Source: Paramuribaculum sp.
Lineage (GTDB): Bacteria > Bacteroidota > Bacteroidia > Bacteroidales > Muribaculaceae
Assembly: GCA_009775605.1 (NCBI GenBank)
Contig: VSPV01000077.1
Coordinates: 1 to 11,323, forward strand
Reading direction: 5' to 3'
Length of the DNA: 11,323 nucleotides
Of the stretch, positions 1 through 6,546 are shown one piece after another (the first letter of the stretch is position 1; each line of letters opens with the position of its first letter). The notes beneath the pieces are model-generated. The model did not search any database and was not told where the DNA came from. It saw nothing but the letters and a program-made list of their open reading frames with translations. The translations under genes were made by a program, and so were the position numbers.

Positions 1-285
1 CACCGAAGCGGTGGAGGGGAAACGGTAGTCGGGGTTGGAGGTGGGGCAGATGAGCAGGTCTATTTCCTCGGGTTTGAGACCTTTGGATTCGAGCAGACGC
101 TCAACGGCTTTCTCGCCGAGATACGATGAGCCGGCTCCTTCTTTCTTGAGGATGTGACGGCTTTTGATACCCACGCGGGTGGTGATCCACTCATCGTTGG
201 TGTCGACCATTTTCGACAGCATCTCGTTGTCGAGAATGTCGTCGGGCACATAGGAGGCCATGCCGGAAATTCTTGCATGAAGCAT
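1..285 (-). CDS. fabH: 3-oxoacyl-ACP synthase III (FabH, KAS III), N-terminal part only
   Basis: Partial gene: the first 95 codons are present and the reading frame is still open at the left edge. KAS III condenses acetyl-CoA (or a branched acyl-CoA) with malonyl-ACP to start type II fatty acid synthesis in the cytoplasm. The visible part carries the family's N-terminal pattern: GMASYVPDDILDNEM near residues 8-22, VDTNDEWITTRVGIKSRHI near 27-45, and LICPTSNPDYRFPSTAS near 78-94. The catalytic Cys-His-Asn residues lie beyond the edge and cannot be checked. The ATG at 285 is preferred over the out-of-frame ATG at 278 because it gives the family N-terminus (M, a short strand, then G-x-x-x-Y-V-P). 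It lies downstream of rpmF on the same strand, an order usual in Bacteroidales. No Shine-Dalgarno is seen before the start. Confidence 0.95.
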   Translation of the reverse strand, partial: MLHARISGMASYVPDDILDNEMLSKMVDTNDEWITTRVGIKSRHILKKEGAGSSYLGEKAVERLLESKGLKPEEIDLLICPTSNPDYRFPSTASV

Positions 286-408
286 GATTGTGTGGAAATT
301 TTTCAGTGTATGTCTTGGGAAATGTGCGGACACGACACGCATTCCCTCCTCACCGTGAGCCTTCGCTTAGACGCGGGGCCCGGACAGGGGGAATACAGTC
401 ATATCGCA

Positions 409-440
409 ATAAAAAGCGGAGCCGGGGAGGTATCCCCGGA
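409..440 (-). other. Hairpin with trailing T-run in the rpmF-fabH gap; possible attenuator
   Basis: The 183 bases between rpmF and fabH (286-468) contain no convincing gene. They do hold a perfect 7-bp G+C-rich stem with a 4-base loop: CCGGGGA at 422-428 and TCCCCGG at 433-439. Read on the minus strand, a run of five T (415-411) follows the stem after about six bases. That spacing is too long for a classical intrinsic terminator, so this is at best a weak terminator, an attenuator between rpmF and fabH, or an RNA processing or stability element. I saw no TAnnTTTG promoter for fabH in this gap. Confidence 0.4.
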
Positions 441-468
441 CATCACGCACGGAGGGAGAGGTCCGTAA

Positions 469-654
469 TCAGACTGCCTCCGACTTTTCGATGGCTACTT
501 TGCCGCGATAGTAACCGCACTCGCCGCATACGGTGTGGTAGATATGCCATGCACCGCAGTTGGGGCAGATAGCCAGTGTGGGAGCCACGGCCTTGTCGTG
601 GGTACGACGCTTGGCCGTGCGGGTCTTGGATTGTTTTCGTTTAGGATGTGCCAT
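469..654 (-). CDS. rpmF: 50S ribosomal protein L32
   Basis: A 61-residue protein, the usual size for bacterial L32. It starts MAHPKRKQSKTRTAKRRTHD, the strongly basic N-terminal tail typical of the family. It then has a zinc-ribbon made of CPNC (C30, C33) and CGEC (C43, C46), so this is the zinc-binding (C+) form rather than a cysteine-free paralogue. L32 is part of the large ribosomal subunit near the peptidyl transferase region. It lies 69 bases downstream of the DUF177 gene and upstream of fabH on the same strand. No separate TAnnTTTG promoter is visible in the short upstream gap, so it is probably transcribed from the promoter before the DUF177 gene. Confidence 0.98.
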   Translation of the reverse strand: MAHPKRKQSKTRTAKRRTHDKAVAPTLAICPNCGAWHIYHTVCGECGYYRGKVAIEKSEAV

Positions 655-723
655 TGTTGTTCGGTTTTATTCTTAATGGTTTTATTTTGTTTCGCTTGAG
701 TTTCGCAGTTGGAGAGCGGAGGG

Positions 724-1332
724 TCACTCGTCGGAGTCGCCGCCGTCGGAATCACTGTCCTTGAGCTTGCGGAGTTCGTCCCAGCGGGGATCTGAAGGCT
801 GGTCGGAGGGCTGGTCGGACATCGAGTCCATTTCTTCAATCAGGGTTTCCTCGAGTTCGGCGTCCTCGTCGTCGGTGCGGCGCGCGCGGTGCTTGCGGAG
901 CATGGCGCTCATCTGGCGGTTGCACTTGCCGAGCGGATGCACATGCTTGATGGGAACTGCCAGAGCCACGGTGTCGTAAATCATATAGGCCACGTTTAGG
1001 TAGCTGTCTGATTCGGGAATCACGAGCAGGTCGTCGGAATCGTCGTTGTAATCCTCGCCGTATTTCACCGATATGGCATAGGATGTGGCGATAGGGAAAA
1101 TCAGGTCGTCGAGACAGCGGTCGCAAATCAGCGTCACTGTCCCTTCAATCTGGAAATCAAGATTGTAAAGCTCGCCCTTATGGTCGACCGTAAGGCTTAC
1201 GGTGAGGTCGGCATCATGGATGTCGGCGCTCTCCATATTCACGAAGAACTGCTTTCCGAGATGATACTCGAAAGTCTGCGTGCCCTCGGGCATACTCTTC
1301 AGAGGGAGCTTGTATTCAGTAAATTTTCCCAA
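724..1332 (-). CDS. DUF177 / YceD-family protein (23S rRNA accumulation factor family)
   Basis: A 202-residue cytoplasmic protein. The family link rests on the paired cysteines CDRC (C70, C73) after a beta-rich N-terminal half, a third cysteine in HPLGKC (C137), and the closing motif DPRWDELRKL near residues 181-190, as in Bacteroidales DUF177 proteins. YceD/DUF177 proteins are implicated in large-subunit rRNA accumulation and are commonly encoded directly before rpmF, as here. The start is TTG at 1332: an in-frame stop occurs three codons upstream, and beginning here gives MGKF..Y.LPLKS, matching the N-terminus I recall for the family, whereas the first ATG (residue 14) would remove it. The C-terminal third is very acidic (DDEDAELEETLIEEMDS, and a Ser/Asp/Gly tail) with a duplicated SDQP. 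The exact biochemical role is not established from sequence. Confidence 0.9.
   Translation of the reverse strand: MGKFTEYKLPLKSMPEGTQTFEYHLGKQFFVNMESADIHDADLTVSLTVDHKGELYNLDFQIEGTVTLICDRCLDDLIFPIATSYAISVKYGEDYNDDSDDLLVIPESDSYLNVAYMIYDTVALAVPIKHVHPLGKCNRQMSAMLRKHRARRTDDEDAELEETLIEEMDSMSDQPSDQPSDPRWDELRKLKDSDSDGGDSDE
797..820. repeat. 12-bp tandem duplication inside the DUF177 gene
   Basis: Two adjacent 12-base units, GGCTGGTCGGAG (797-808) and GGCTGGTCGGAC (809-820), differ at one position. On the coding strand they encode the duplicated SDQP in the acidic linker before DPRWDEL. The repeat is in frame (a multiple of three), so copy-number change would lengthen or shorten the linker by four residues without breaking the gene. 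Confidence 0.75.
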
Positions 1333-1363
1333 GACGGTTTAGAAATTGATTGAAAAAACTCCG

Positions 1364-1395
1364 CAAATTTAGCGATTATCTTCCACTCTTCCAAA
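1364..1395 (-). promoter_or_regulatory. Bacteroidota-type promoter for the DUF177-rpmF(-fabH) operon
   Basis: Read on the minus strand, TTTG (1395-1392) is followed by 20 bases and then TAAATTTG (1371-1364). This is a full match to the Bacteroidota primary sigma-factor consensus (TTTG, 19-21 bases, TAnnTTTG). The predicted transcript start is near 1357, giving a leader of about 25 bases before the TTG start codon at 1332. The surrounding 1333-1452 gap is A+T-rich and otherwise empty; I saw no convincing terminator for the upstream nuclease gene in it. Confidence 0.8.
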
Positions 1396-1452
1396 GTTTT
1401 TTTATCATCCGGCTTTTTTGGTGTTTAAAAACCATGCGCCGAATGCAGGGAT

Positions 1453-2241
1453 TTATTTGAAAATCGTGTTGAGGAGAGCAGCAAGCCGCAATCCTCCGGC
1501 GAGGAACTGGCGCTCTATCACCGGAGTCCACTGCGCCACTTCGTCGTAGCTCATGGAGGCTCCGGCGGGAGTATGCTCGTAGACGGCGTTGGCTATCTCG
1601 ATGGTCTGCTTGGCCCAGTCGTCGATGGAGCCTGCCACAGCGGCGCGCTGCTCGCGAAGCGACGCGCGGTCAATCTGGTCGGCCCATTCGGTATAGCTCC
1701 ATTTGTGGGCCGACTCGGGAAGCGCCGAGTCCCATACGGAATGTAGATTCTGCTCGCGGCCGAAGTATCTCACCTTGATGCGGTTTCCGCCCAGGTCGGC
1801 GCTACGTCCCATGTGGAGTGGCTGATGCATGTCGCCCACAAGATGCACGAGCATTTTCAGAGCCTCGGCCTTGGCGGGAACGGCGGCTGCGGTGTCGGTA
1901 AGAATCTCTATGCGCGATTTTATGGCGGTGACCACGTCGCCGGCAGGGTTGGCATAGGCTTCCTCATAGCGTTCGTCGGGGTTAACGTTCTTGTAATGCC
2001 AGGTCTTGCTGTAGGCATATTCGGGCGTGTGGCTTGCATTGTCGAGCCAGTTCGACCAGTAAATCATCGACCGGCCCTCGAGCAGCGAGTCCACGGCCGC
2101 GCGCGCCGCGGGAGTAAGATGGCGTTCGGCAATGGCCGCGGTCACGTCGTGGCCTTTCTGTCCCCAGCCGAAAGCGTTCAGGGCCGTCAGCAGCACGGCA
2201 CCAAGCACGAGCGGGCGGCGCAAATAAGCGTTTATAAGCAT
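1453..2241 (-). CDS. Secreted S1/P1-type zinc-dependent nuclease
   Basis: S1/P1 nucleases cut single-stranded DNA and RNA (and act as 3'-nucleotidases) using three zinc ions. Starting at the ATG at 2241 gives a 262-residue precursor whose first 25 residues look like a signal peptide: basic RR, then a hydrophobic run PLVLGAVLLTALNAFG. Cleavage before W26 would expose the N-terminal Trp that serves as a zinc ligand in this family. All nine expected ligands are present (numbering from this start): W26, H31, D67, H82, H133, D137, H143, H167, D171, with spacings matching P1 nuclease; the central motif is HLVGDMHQPLH. It is therefore probably active and periplasmic or exported. An in-frame ATG at 2304 would add 21 residues ahead of the signal peptide and is less likely. 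It follows pgi on the same strand. A role in scavenging nucleotides and phosphate is inference. Confidence 0.92.
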   Translation of the reverse strand: MLINAYLRRPLVLGAVLLTALNAFGWGQKGHDVTAAIAERHLTPAARAAVDSLLEGRSMIYWSNWLDNASHTPEYAYSKTWHYKNVNPDERYEEAYANPAGDVVTAIKSRIEILTDTAAAVPAKAEALKMLVHLVGDMHQPLHMGRSADLGGNRIKVRYFGREQNLHSVWDSALPESAHKWSYTEWADQIDRASLREQRAAVAGSIDDWAKQTIEIANAVYEHTPAGASMSYDEVAQWTPVIERQFLAGGLRLAALLNTIFK

Positions 2242-2338
2242 GAAATGCGTGATTATGAATGGTGAAAAGGAACAGGGGGTATGCCAAAACCGTGATTCTG
2301 ACATACCTCCTATACCTCTTTAATATTTGTATTATTAT

Positions 2339-3679
2339 TTACTTGTTGAGACGAGCCTTGATGGCTTCGGTGTCGGCCTCATAGCCGGGCTTCTCGAGGA
2401 GAGCGAACATATTGCGCTTGTAAGCCTCCACGCCGGGCTGGTTGAAAGGATTCACACCAAGCATGTAGCCGGACATGCCGCAGGCTTTCTCGAAGAAGTA
2501 GATGAGCTGACCCAGATAGCATTCGCGCAGGGCGGGAATGGTTATGCGGAGATTGGGCACACCGCCGTCAACGTGGGCGAAGCGGGTTCCGAGCTCGGCC
2601 ATGTGATTTACGGCGTCCACGCGCTTGCCGGCAATGTAGTTCAGACCGTCGAGATTGTCATTATCGGTGGGGATAAGTACCTCGTGGTCGGGGGTCTCTA
2701 CGGAAAGCACTGTCTCGAAGATGGTGCGCTCGCCATCCTGGATCCACTGGCCCATTGAGTGAAGGTCGGTGGAGTTGTCAACAGCGGCGGGGAATATGCC
2801 CTTGTGGTCCTTGCCTTCGCTCTCACCGTAGAGCTGTTTCCACCATTCACCGAAGTAATGAAGCTTAGGACAGTAGTTTACCATAATCTCGATCTTTTTT
2901 CCGGCGCGGTAGAGGGCGTTGCGGGTGGCAGCGTAGAGAAGTGCGGAGTTGGAAGCGTAGTCCTCCGAGGCGGTGGCCTCCATCATCTGTTTTGCTCCGC
3001 CCAGAAGCTCCTCTATGTCATAACCGGCAACTGCGATGGGAAGCAGACCCACGGGAGTGAGCACCGAGAAGCGGCCGCCCACGTTGTCGGGAACCACGAA
3101 TGTGGTGTAGCCTTCTTCATCAGCCATCTGGCGCAAGGCGCCTTTTTTAGCGTCGGTGATGGCCACGGTGAGACGCGCGGCCTTTTCCTTGCCCACATTG
3201 CGCTCGAGCAGCTCGCGAAGAATGCGAAAGGCTATCGCGGGTTCGGTGGTGGTACCCGACTTGGAGTTGACGATAAGGCCGAATTTCTTGTCGGTCAGAT
3301 AGTCTATAAGTTCATACAGATAATCCTCACCGATGTTCTGGCCGGCGAAAATCATCTTCACACCCTTGTGGTGTGCTTTGTAGGCCGAGAAGCTGTCGCT
3401 GAGAGCCTCTATCACAGCCTTGGCGCCGAGATAGGAGCCTCCGATGCCAATCGACACCACAACCTCGCACTCCTTCTGCAGATAAGCCGCAGTTTCCTTT
3501 ATGCGGGCTATTTCATCGGCGGGAACCTCGGCGGGAAGTTTCACCCATCCCAGAAAGTCGTTGCCGGCTCCTGTGCCGTTCTTTACAGTGTTGAGGCACT
3601 CCACAGCCTCGGCATGCAGGGCGTCGATGTCGGCCCTGGGGATAAGAACATTCTTGATGTTCAGCTCAATGGTATTCAT
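2339..3679 (-). CDS. pgi: Glucose-6-phosphate isomerase
   Basis: Interconverts glucose 6-phosphate and fructose 6-phosphate in glycolysis and gluconeogenesis (cytoplasm). At 446 residues it is the short Pgi form common in Firmicutes and Bacteroidota, not the roughly 550-residue enterobacterial form. Motifs: SIGIGGSYLGAKA (76-88); sugar-phosphate binding SKSGTTTEP (139-147); the Pgi signature GGRFSVLTPVGLLP (201-214); catalytic Glu in YGESEGK (E286); catalytic His in NSTDLHSMGQ (H307); and catalytic Lys in the second signature, PFNQPGVEAYKRN (K421). These positions match the known short-form enzymes. It begins 58 bases after gpsA; no promoter consensus is seen in that gap, so co-transcription with gpsA and lysS is likely. 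Confidence 0.98.
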   Translation of the reverse strand: MNTIELNIKNVLIPRADIDALHAEAVECLNTVKNGTGAGNDFLGWVKLPAEVPADEIARIKETAAYLQKECEVVVSIGIGGSYLGAKAVIEALSDSFSAYKAHHKGVKMIFAGQNIGEDYLYELIDYLTDKKFGLIVNSKSGTTTEPAIAFRILRELLERNVGKEKAARLTVAITDAKKGALRQMADEEGYTTFVVPDNVGGRFSVLTPVGLLPIAVAGYDIEELLGGAKQMMEATASEDYASNSALLYAATRNALYRAGKKIEIMVNYCPKLHYFGEWWKQLYGESEGKDHKGIFPAAVDNSTDLHSMGQWIQDGERTIFETVLSVETPDHEVLIPTDNDNLDGLNYIAGKRVDAVNHMAELGTRFAHVDGGVPNLRITIPALRECYLGQLIYFFEKACGMSGYMLGVNPFNQPGVEAYKRNMFALLEKPGYEADTEAIKARLNK

Positions 3680-3737
3680 GGTTAAAAACTGTTAGATATG
3701 ATTTCTTACTTGAACTGGATCGATTTGGGGAACCGCG

Positions 3738-4733
3738 TCAGATGAAGGTCTCCGACATGCGCTTGATGGCGGTGGCCGGCTTCACCTTGCGGTAGAGGAT
3801 ATCGAACACGCCGTCGAGTATCGGCATCGTCACTCCGAACTTATTGTTGATTTCGTGGATGCATTTGGTGCCGTAATATCCTTCGGCTGTCTGCTCCATC
3901 TCCATCCGTGCGGCCGTCACCGAATAACCCCGGCCTATCATGGAGCCGAAATTATGGTTGCGCGAGAAGCGGGAGTAGGAGGTGACAAGAAGGTCGCCGA
4001 GATACACTGAGTCGCATATCTGACGTGGGCGCGGATTTACGGTATCGACAAAGCGCTCCATCTCGCGGATGGCGTTGCTCACGAGCATGGCCTGGAAATT
4101 ATCGCCGAACTTCAGTCCGTGGACCACGCCCGAACAGATGGCGTAGACGTTTTTGAGCACGGCGGCATATTCTATGCCCACCACGTCGCTGGATGTGATG
4201 GTGGTGAGGGCCGGCCCCGACAGAGCCGTGGCGAACTGCTCGGCGTGGAAGAGGTCCTGACAGCCTATGGTGAGGTAACTCTTGCGTCCGAGCGCCACTT
4301 CCTCGGCGTGACAGGGGCCGCCGATTACGAGAGTGCGCTCGTGGGGCACATTGTATTTCTGCGATATGTAGTCGGTGATTATCAGATTGTCGTCAGGCAC
4401 TATGCCTTTCACCGCGGACACCACGTATTTTCCCGAGATATCCACCGTCACCTTGTTCATGTGACTTTTAAAATAAGGCGAAGGCATGGCGAGCACAATC
4501 GTGTCGGCCTTGGAACACACCTCGTTTATATCGCTTGTGAATTCTATCTTGTCGGTATTGAACTCCACATCCGACAGATAGGCCGGATTGCGGTGATTGC
4601 GCCTGAACTCCTCTATGCGGTCGTCGCGGCGCATATACCATAGAATCGAATCGTTGTTGTTAAGCAGGAGCTTGGCGAGAGCCGTTGCCCAGCTTCCGCC
4701 GCCCATTACTGCTATTTTACCTGGAAAATTCAT
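3738..4733 (-). CDS. gpsA: Glycerol-3-phosphate dehydrogenase [NAD(P)+]
   Basis: Reduces dihydroxyacetone phosphate to sn-glycerol 3-phosphate, the backbone for phospholipid synthesis. The 331-residue length is normal. The Rossmann nucleotide-binding motif is GGGSWATALAKLL (11-23). Other family landmarks are SAVKGI with Lys109, GGPCHAEE (138-145), the catalytic Lys194 in AAVLKNVYAI, and LGDLLVTSYSRFSRNHNFG (245-263), the substrate-binding stretch with the SRN motif. The usual 'AGLGDL' reads VYLGDL here; I recall the same in other Bacteroidales and do not treat it as a defect. It sits 41 bases after lysS and 58 before pgi, consistent with one transcript. Confidence 0.97.
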   Translation of the reverse strand: MNFPGKIAVMGGGSWATALAKLLLNNNDSILWYMRRDDRIEEFRRNHRNPAYLSDVEFNTDKIEFTSDINEVCSKADTIVLAMPSPYFKSHMNKVTVDISGKYVVSAVKGIVPDDNLIITDYISQKYNVPHERTLVIGGPCHAEEVALGRKSYLTIGCQDLFHAEQFATALSGPALTTITSSDVVGIEYAAVLKNVYAICSGVVHGLKFGDNFQAMLVSNAIREMERFVDTVNPRPRQICDSVYLGDLLVTSYSRFSRNHNFGSMIGRGYSVTAARMEMEQTAEGYYGTKCIHEINNKFGVTMPILDGVFDILYRKVKPATAIKRMSETFI

Positions 4734-4774
4734 AATATATTAAAACGTCCGGCAGGGCCGAAGGGTTTAACAAA

Positions 4775-6541
4775 TCATTCCTGCGAGGCGGATTCGGGGG
4801 CAACCGCAGCGGCAGCGCCCACCCATGCCTTCACATCGTCGACCGTGGGGGCGGTCAGGCCAAGCTTGAACTTCTTGTTGAGGCCGCATAGGTCCTGCTG
4901 GAGCTTTCCGGCTGAGGGAACGGCCGCAAGGGCCTCCACGGTGAGCACGCCGAGCTTATGTAGCGGTGCCACCCACTCCTCGGGAACCCCGACGGTGGCG
5001 AAACGCGCGGCATCGTCGCGGCGCGCGGTCTTCTCGGGACGCATCTGCGGGAAGAAGAGCACCTCCTGAATGGTGGTCTGGCCGGTCATGAGCATAACCA
5101 GACGGTCCATGCCTATGCCCATGCCCGATGTGGGGGGCATGCCGTATTCAAGAGCGCGGATGAAGTCCTTGTCGATAATCATGGCCTCGTCGTCGCCCTT
5201 CTCGCCCAGACGCATCTGCTCCACGAAGCGCTCATACTGGTCGATGGGGTCGTTGAGCTCCGAATAAGCGTTGGCAAGCTCCTTGCCGTTGACCATAAGC
5301 TCGAAGCGCTCGGTCAGACGGTCGTCGGCGCGGTGACGCTTGGTGAGAGGCGACATCTCTATGGGGTAGTCTATTATAAATGTGGGCTGGATATAGTTGC
5401 CTTCGCATTTCTCGCCGAAAATCTCGTCGATGAGCTTTCCCTTGCCCAGAGAGGGGTCAACCTCTATGTCGAGACGGCGGCACACGTCGCGCAGCTCGTC
5501 CTCCTCCATTCCGGTAATGTCGATGCCGGTGAACTCCTTTATGGCGTCGATCATGGTCACGCGGCGGTAGGGGGCCTTGAAATTGATGACATTGTCGCCT
5601 ACCTTCACCTCGGTGGAACCGTTGACGTCGAGGCATATCTTCTCGAGCATGCGCTCGGTGAAGGCCATCATCCAGTTGTAGTCCTTGTAAGGCACGTAAA
5701 TCTCCATGCAGGTGAACTCGGGATTATGGGTGCGGTCCATGCCCTCGTTGCGGAAGTTCTTGGAGAACTCATACACACCGTCGAAACCGCCCACGATGAG
5801 GCGCTTGAGGTAAAGCTCGTCGGCTATGCGCAGATAGAGCGGAATATCGAGGGCGTTGTGGTGGGTGATGAACGGACGCGCGCTGGCACCGCCGGGAATC
5901 GACTGGAGAATGGGTGTCTCGACCTCCATGTAGCCGTGGGAGTTGAAATATTCGCGCATGGAGTTGTAGACCTTGGTGCGCTTGATGAAAATCTCGCGCA
6001 CGGCGGGATTCACCACCAGGTCAACGTAGCGGCGGCGGTAGCGCAGCTCGGGGTCATCGAATGAGTCGTAGGCCACGCCGTCCTTCATCTTTACGATGGG
6101 AAGCGGGCGGAGCGACTTGCTGAGAAGGGTGATTTCCTGCGCGTGCACGGTAATCTCGCCCATCTGGGTGCGGAACACGAATCCTTTCACGCCTATGAAG
6201 TCGCCTATGTCGAGGAGCTTCTTGAGCACCACGTTATAGAAATCCTTGTCTTCGCCGGGACAGATGTCGTCGCGGCTCACATAGACCTGTATACGTCCTT
6301 CGGCGTCCTGAAGCTCGAGAAACGACGCCTTGCCCATTATACGGCGACTCATCAGGCGCCCGGCGATGCACACCTCGCGGCGGGGAGCGTCGTCGGAAAA
6401 TGTCTCTTTGATTTCGGCGGTATGGGCGTCGACCGGATATTCTGCGGCGGGATACGGGTCGATGCCGCGACGGCGCAGCTCTTCGAGGCTGCCGCGGCGC
6501 ACAATCTCCTGCTCGCTGAGTTCAAGTATGTTTATAGCCAT
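4775..6541 (-). CDS. lysS: Lysyl-tRNA synthetase, class II, with C-terminal extension
   Basis: Charges tRNA-Lys with lysine. It has an N-terminal OB-fold anticodon-binding domain (about 55-145) followed by the class II catalytic core. Motif 1 lies around VETPILQSIPGGASARPF (207-224), motif 2 around KNFRNEGMDRTHNPEFT (261-277), and motif 3 is SGMGIGMDRLVML (472-484). The canonical enzyme ends near FFPQMRPEK (496-504). A further ~84 residues follow, containing GVPEEWVAPLHKLGVLTVEAL, which resembles a helix-hairpin-helix-like fold, then an Ala-rich tail. Extended LysRS enzymes are usual in Bacteroidales, so the 588-residue length is expected there. The start codon lies only 5 bases after the glycosyltransferase stop codon, implying translational coupling or a shared transcript. 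Confidence 0.98.
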   Translation of the reverse strand: MAINILELSEQEIVRRGSLEELRRRGIDPYPAAEYPVDAHTAEIKETFSDDAPRREVCIAGRLMSRRIMGKASFLELQDAEGRIQVYVSRDDICPGEDKDFYNVVLKKLLDIGDFIGVKGFVFRTQMGEITVHAQEITLLSKSLRPLPIVKMKDGVAYDSFDDPELRYRRRYVDLVVNPAVREIFIKRTKVYNSMREYFNSHGYMEVETPILQSIPGGASARPFITHHNALDIPLYLRIADELYLKRLIVGGFDGVYEFSKNFRNEGMDRTHNPEFTCMEIYVPYKDYNWMMAFTERMLEKICLDVNGSTEVKVGDNVINFKAPYRRVTMIDAIKEFTGIDITGMEEDELRDVCRRLDIEVDPSLGKGKLIDEIFGEKCEGNYIQPTFIIDYPIEMSPLTKRHRADDRLTERFELMVNGKELANAYSELNDPIDQYERFVEQMRLGEKGDDEAMIIDKDFIRALEYGMPPTSGMGIGMDRLVMLMTGQTTIQEVLFFPQMRPEKTARRDDAARFATVGVPEEWVAPLHKLGVLTVEALAAVPSAGKLQQDLCGLNKKFKLGLTAPTVDDVKAWVGAAAAVAPESASQE

Positions 6542-6546
6542 AACAG

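Noticed and set aside
154..468. A plus-strand open frame filling the rpmF-fabH gap
   Set aside because: More than a third of it is antisense to the conserved FabH N-terminus, and the rest shows no domain or start signal.
1396..1452. Possible terminator after the nuclease gene
   Set aside because: The T/A-rich runs here have no stable stem next to them; GGTGTTTAAAAACC pairs only with a mismatch and no loop.
2759..3685. A 308-codon plus-strand open frame opposite pgi
   Set aside because: It lies entirely antisense to a clear pgi gene; its translation has no recognisable domain and the length follows from codon bias in G+C-rich DNA.
4745..4765. Small inverted repeat (CGGC-AGG-GCCG) in the lysS-gpsA gap as a terminator
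   Set aside because: The stem is only four base pairs and no T-tract follows on the minus strand.
5333..6064. A 243-codon plus-strand open frame opposite lysS
   Set aside because: It is antisense to the catalytic core of lysyl-tRNA synthetase, with no independent coding evidence.
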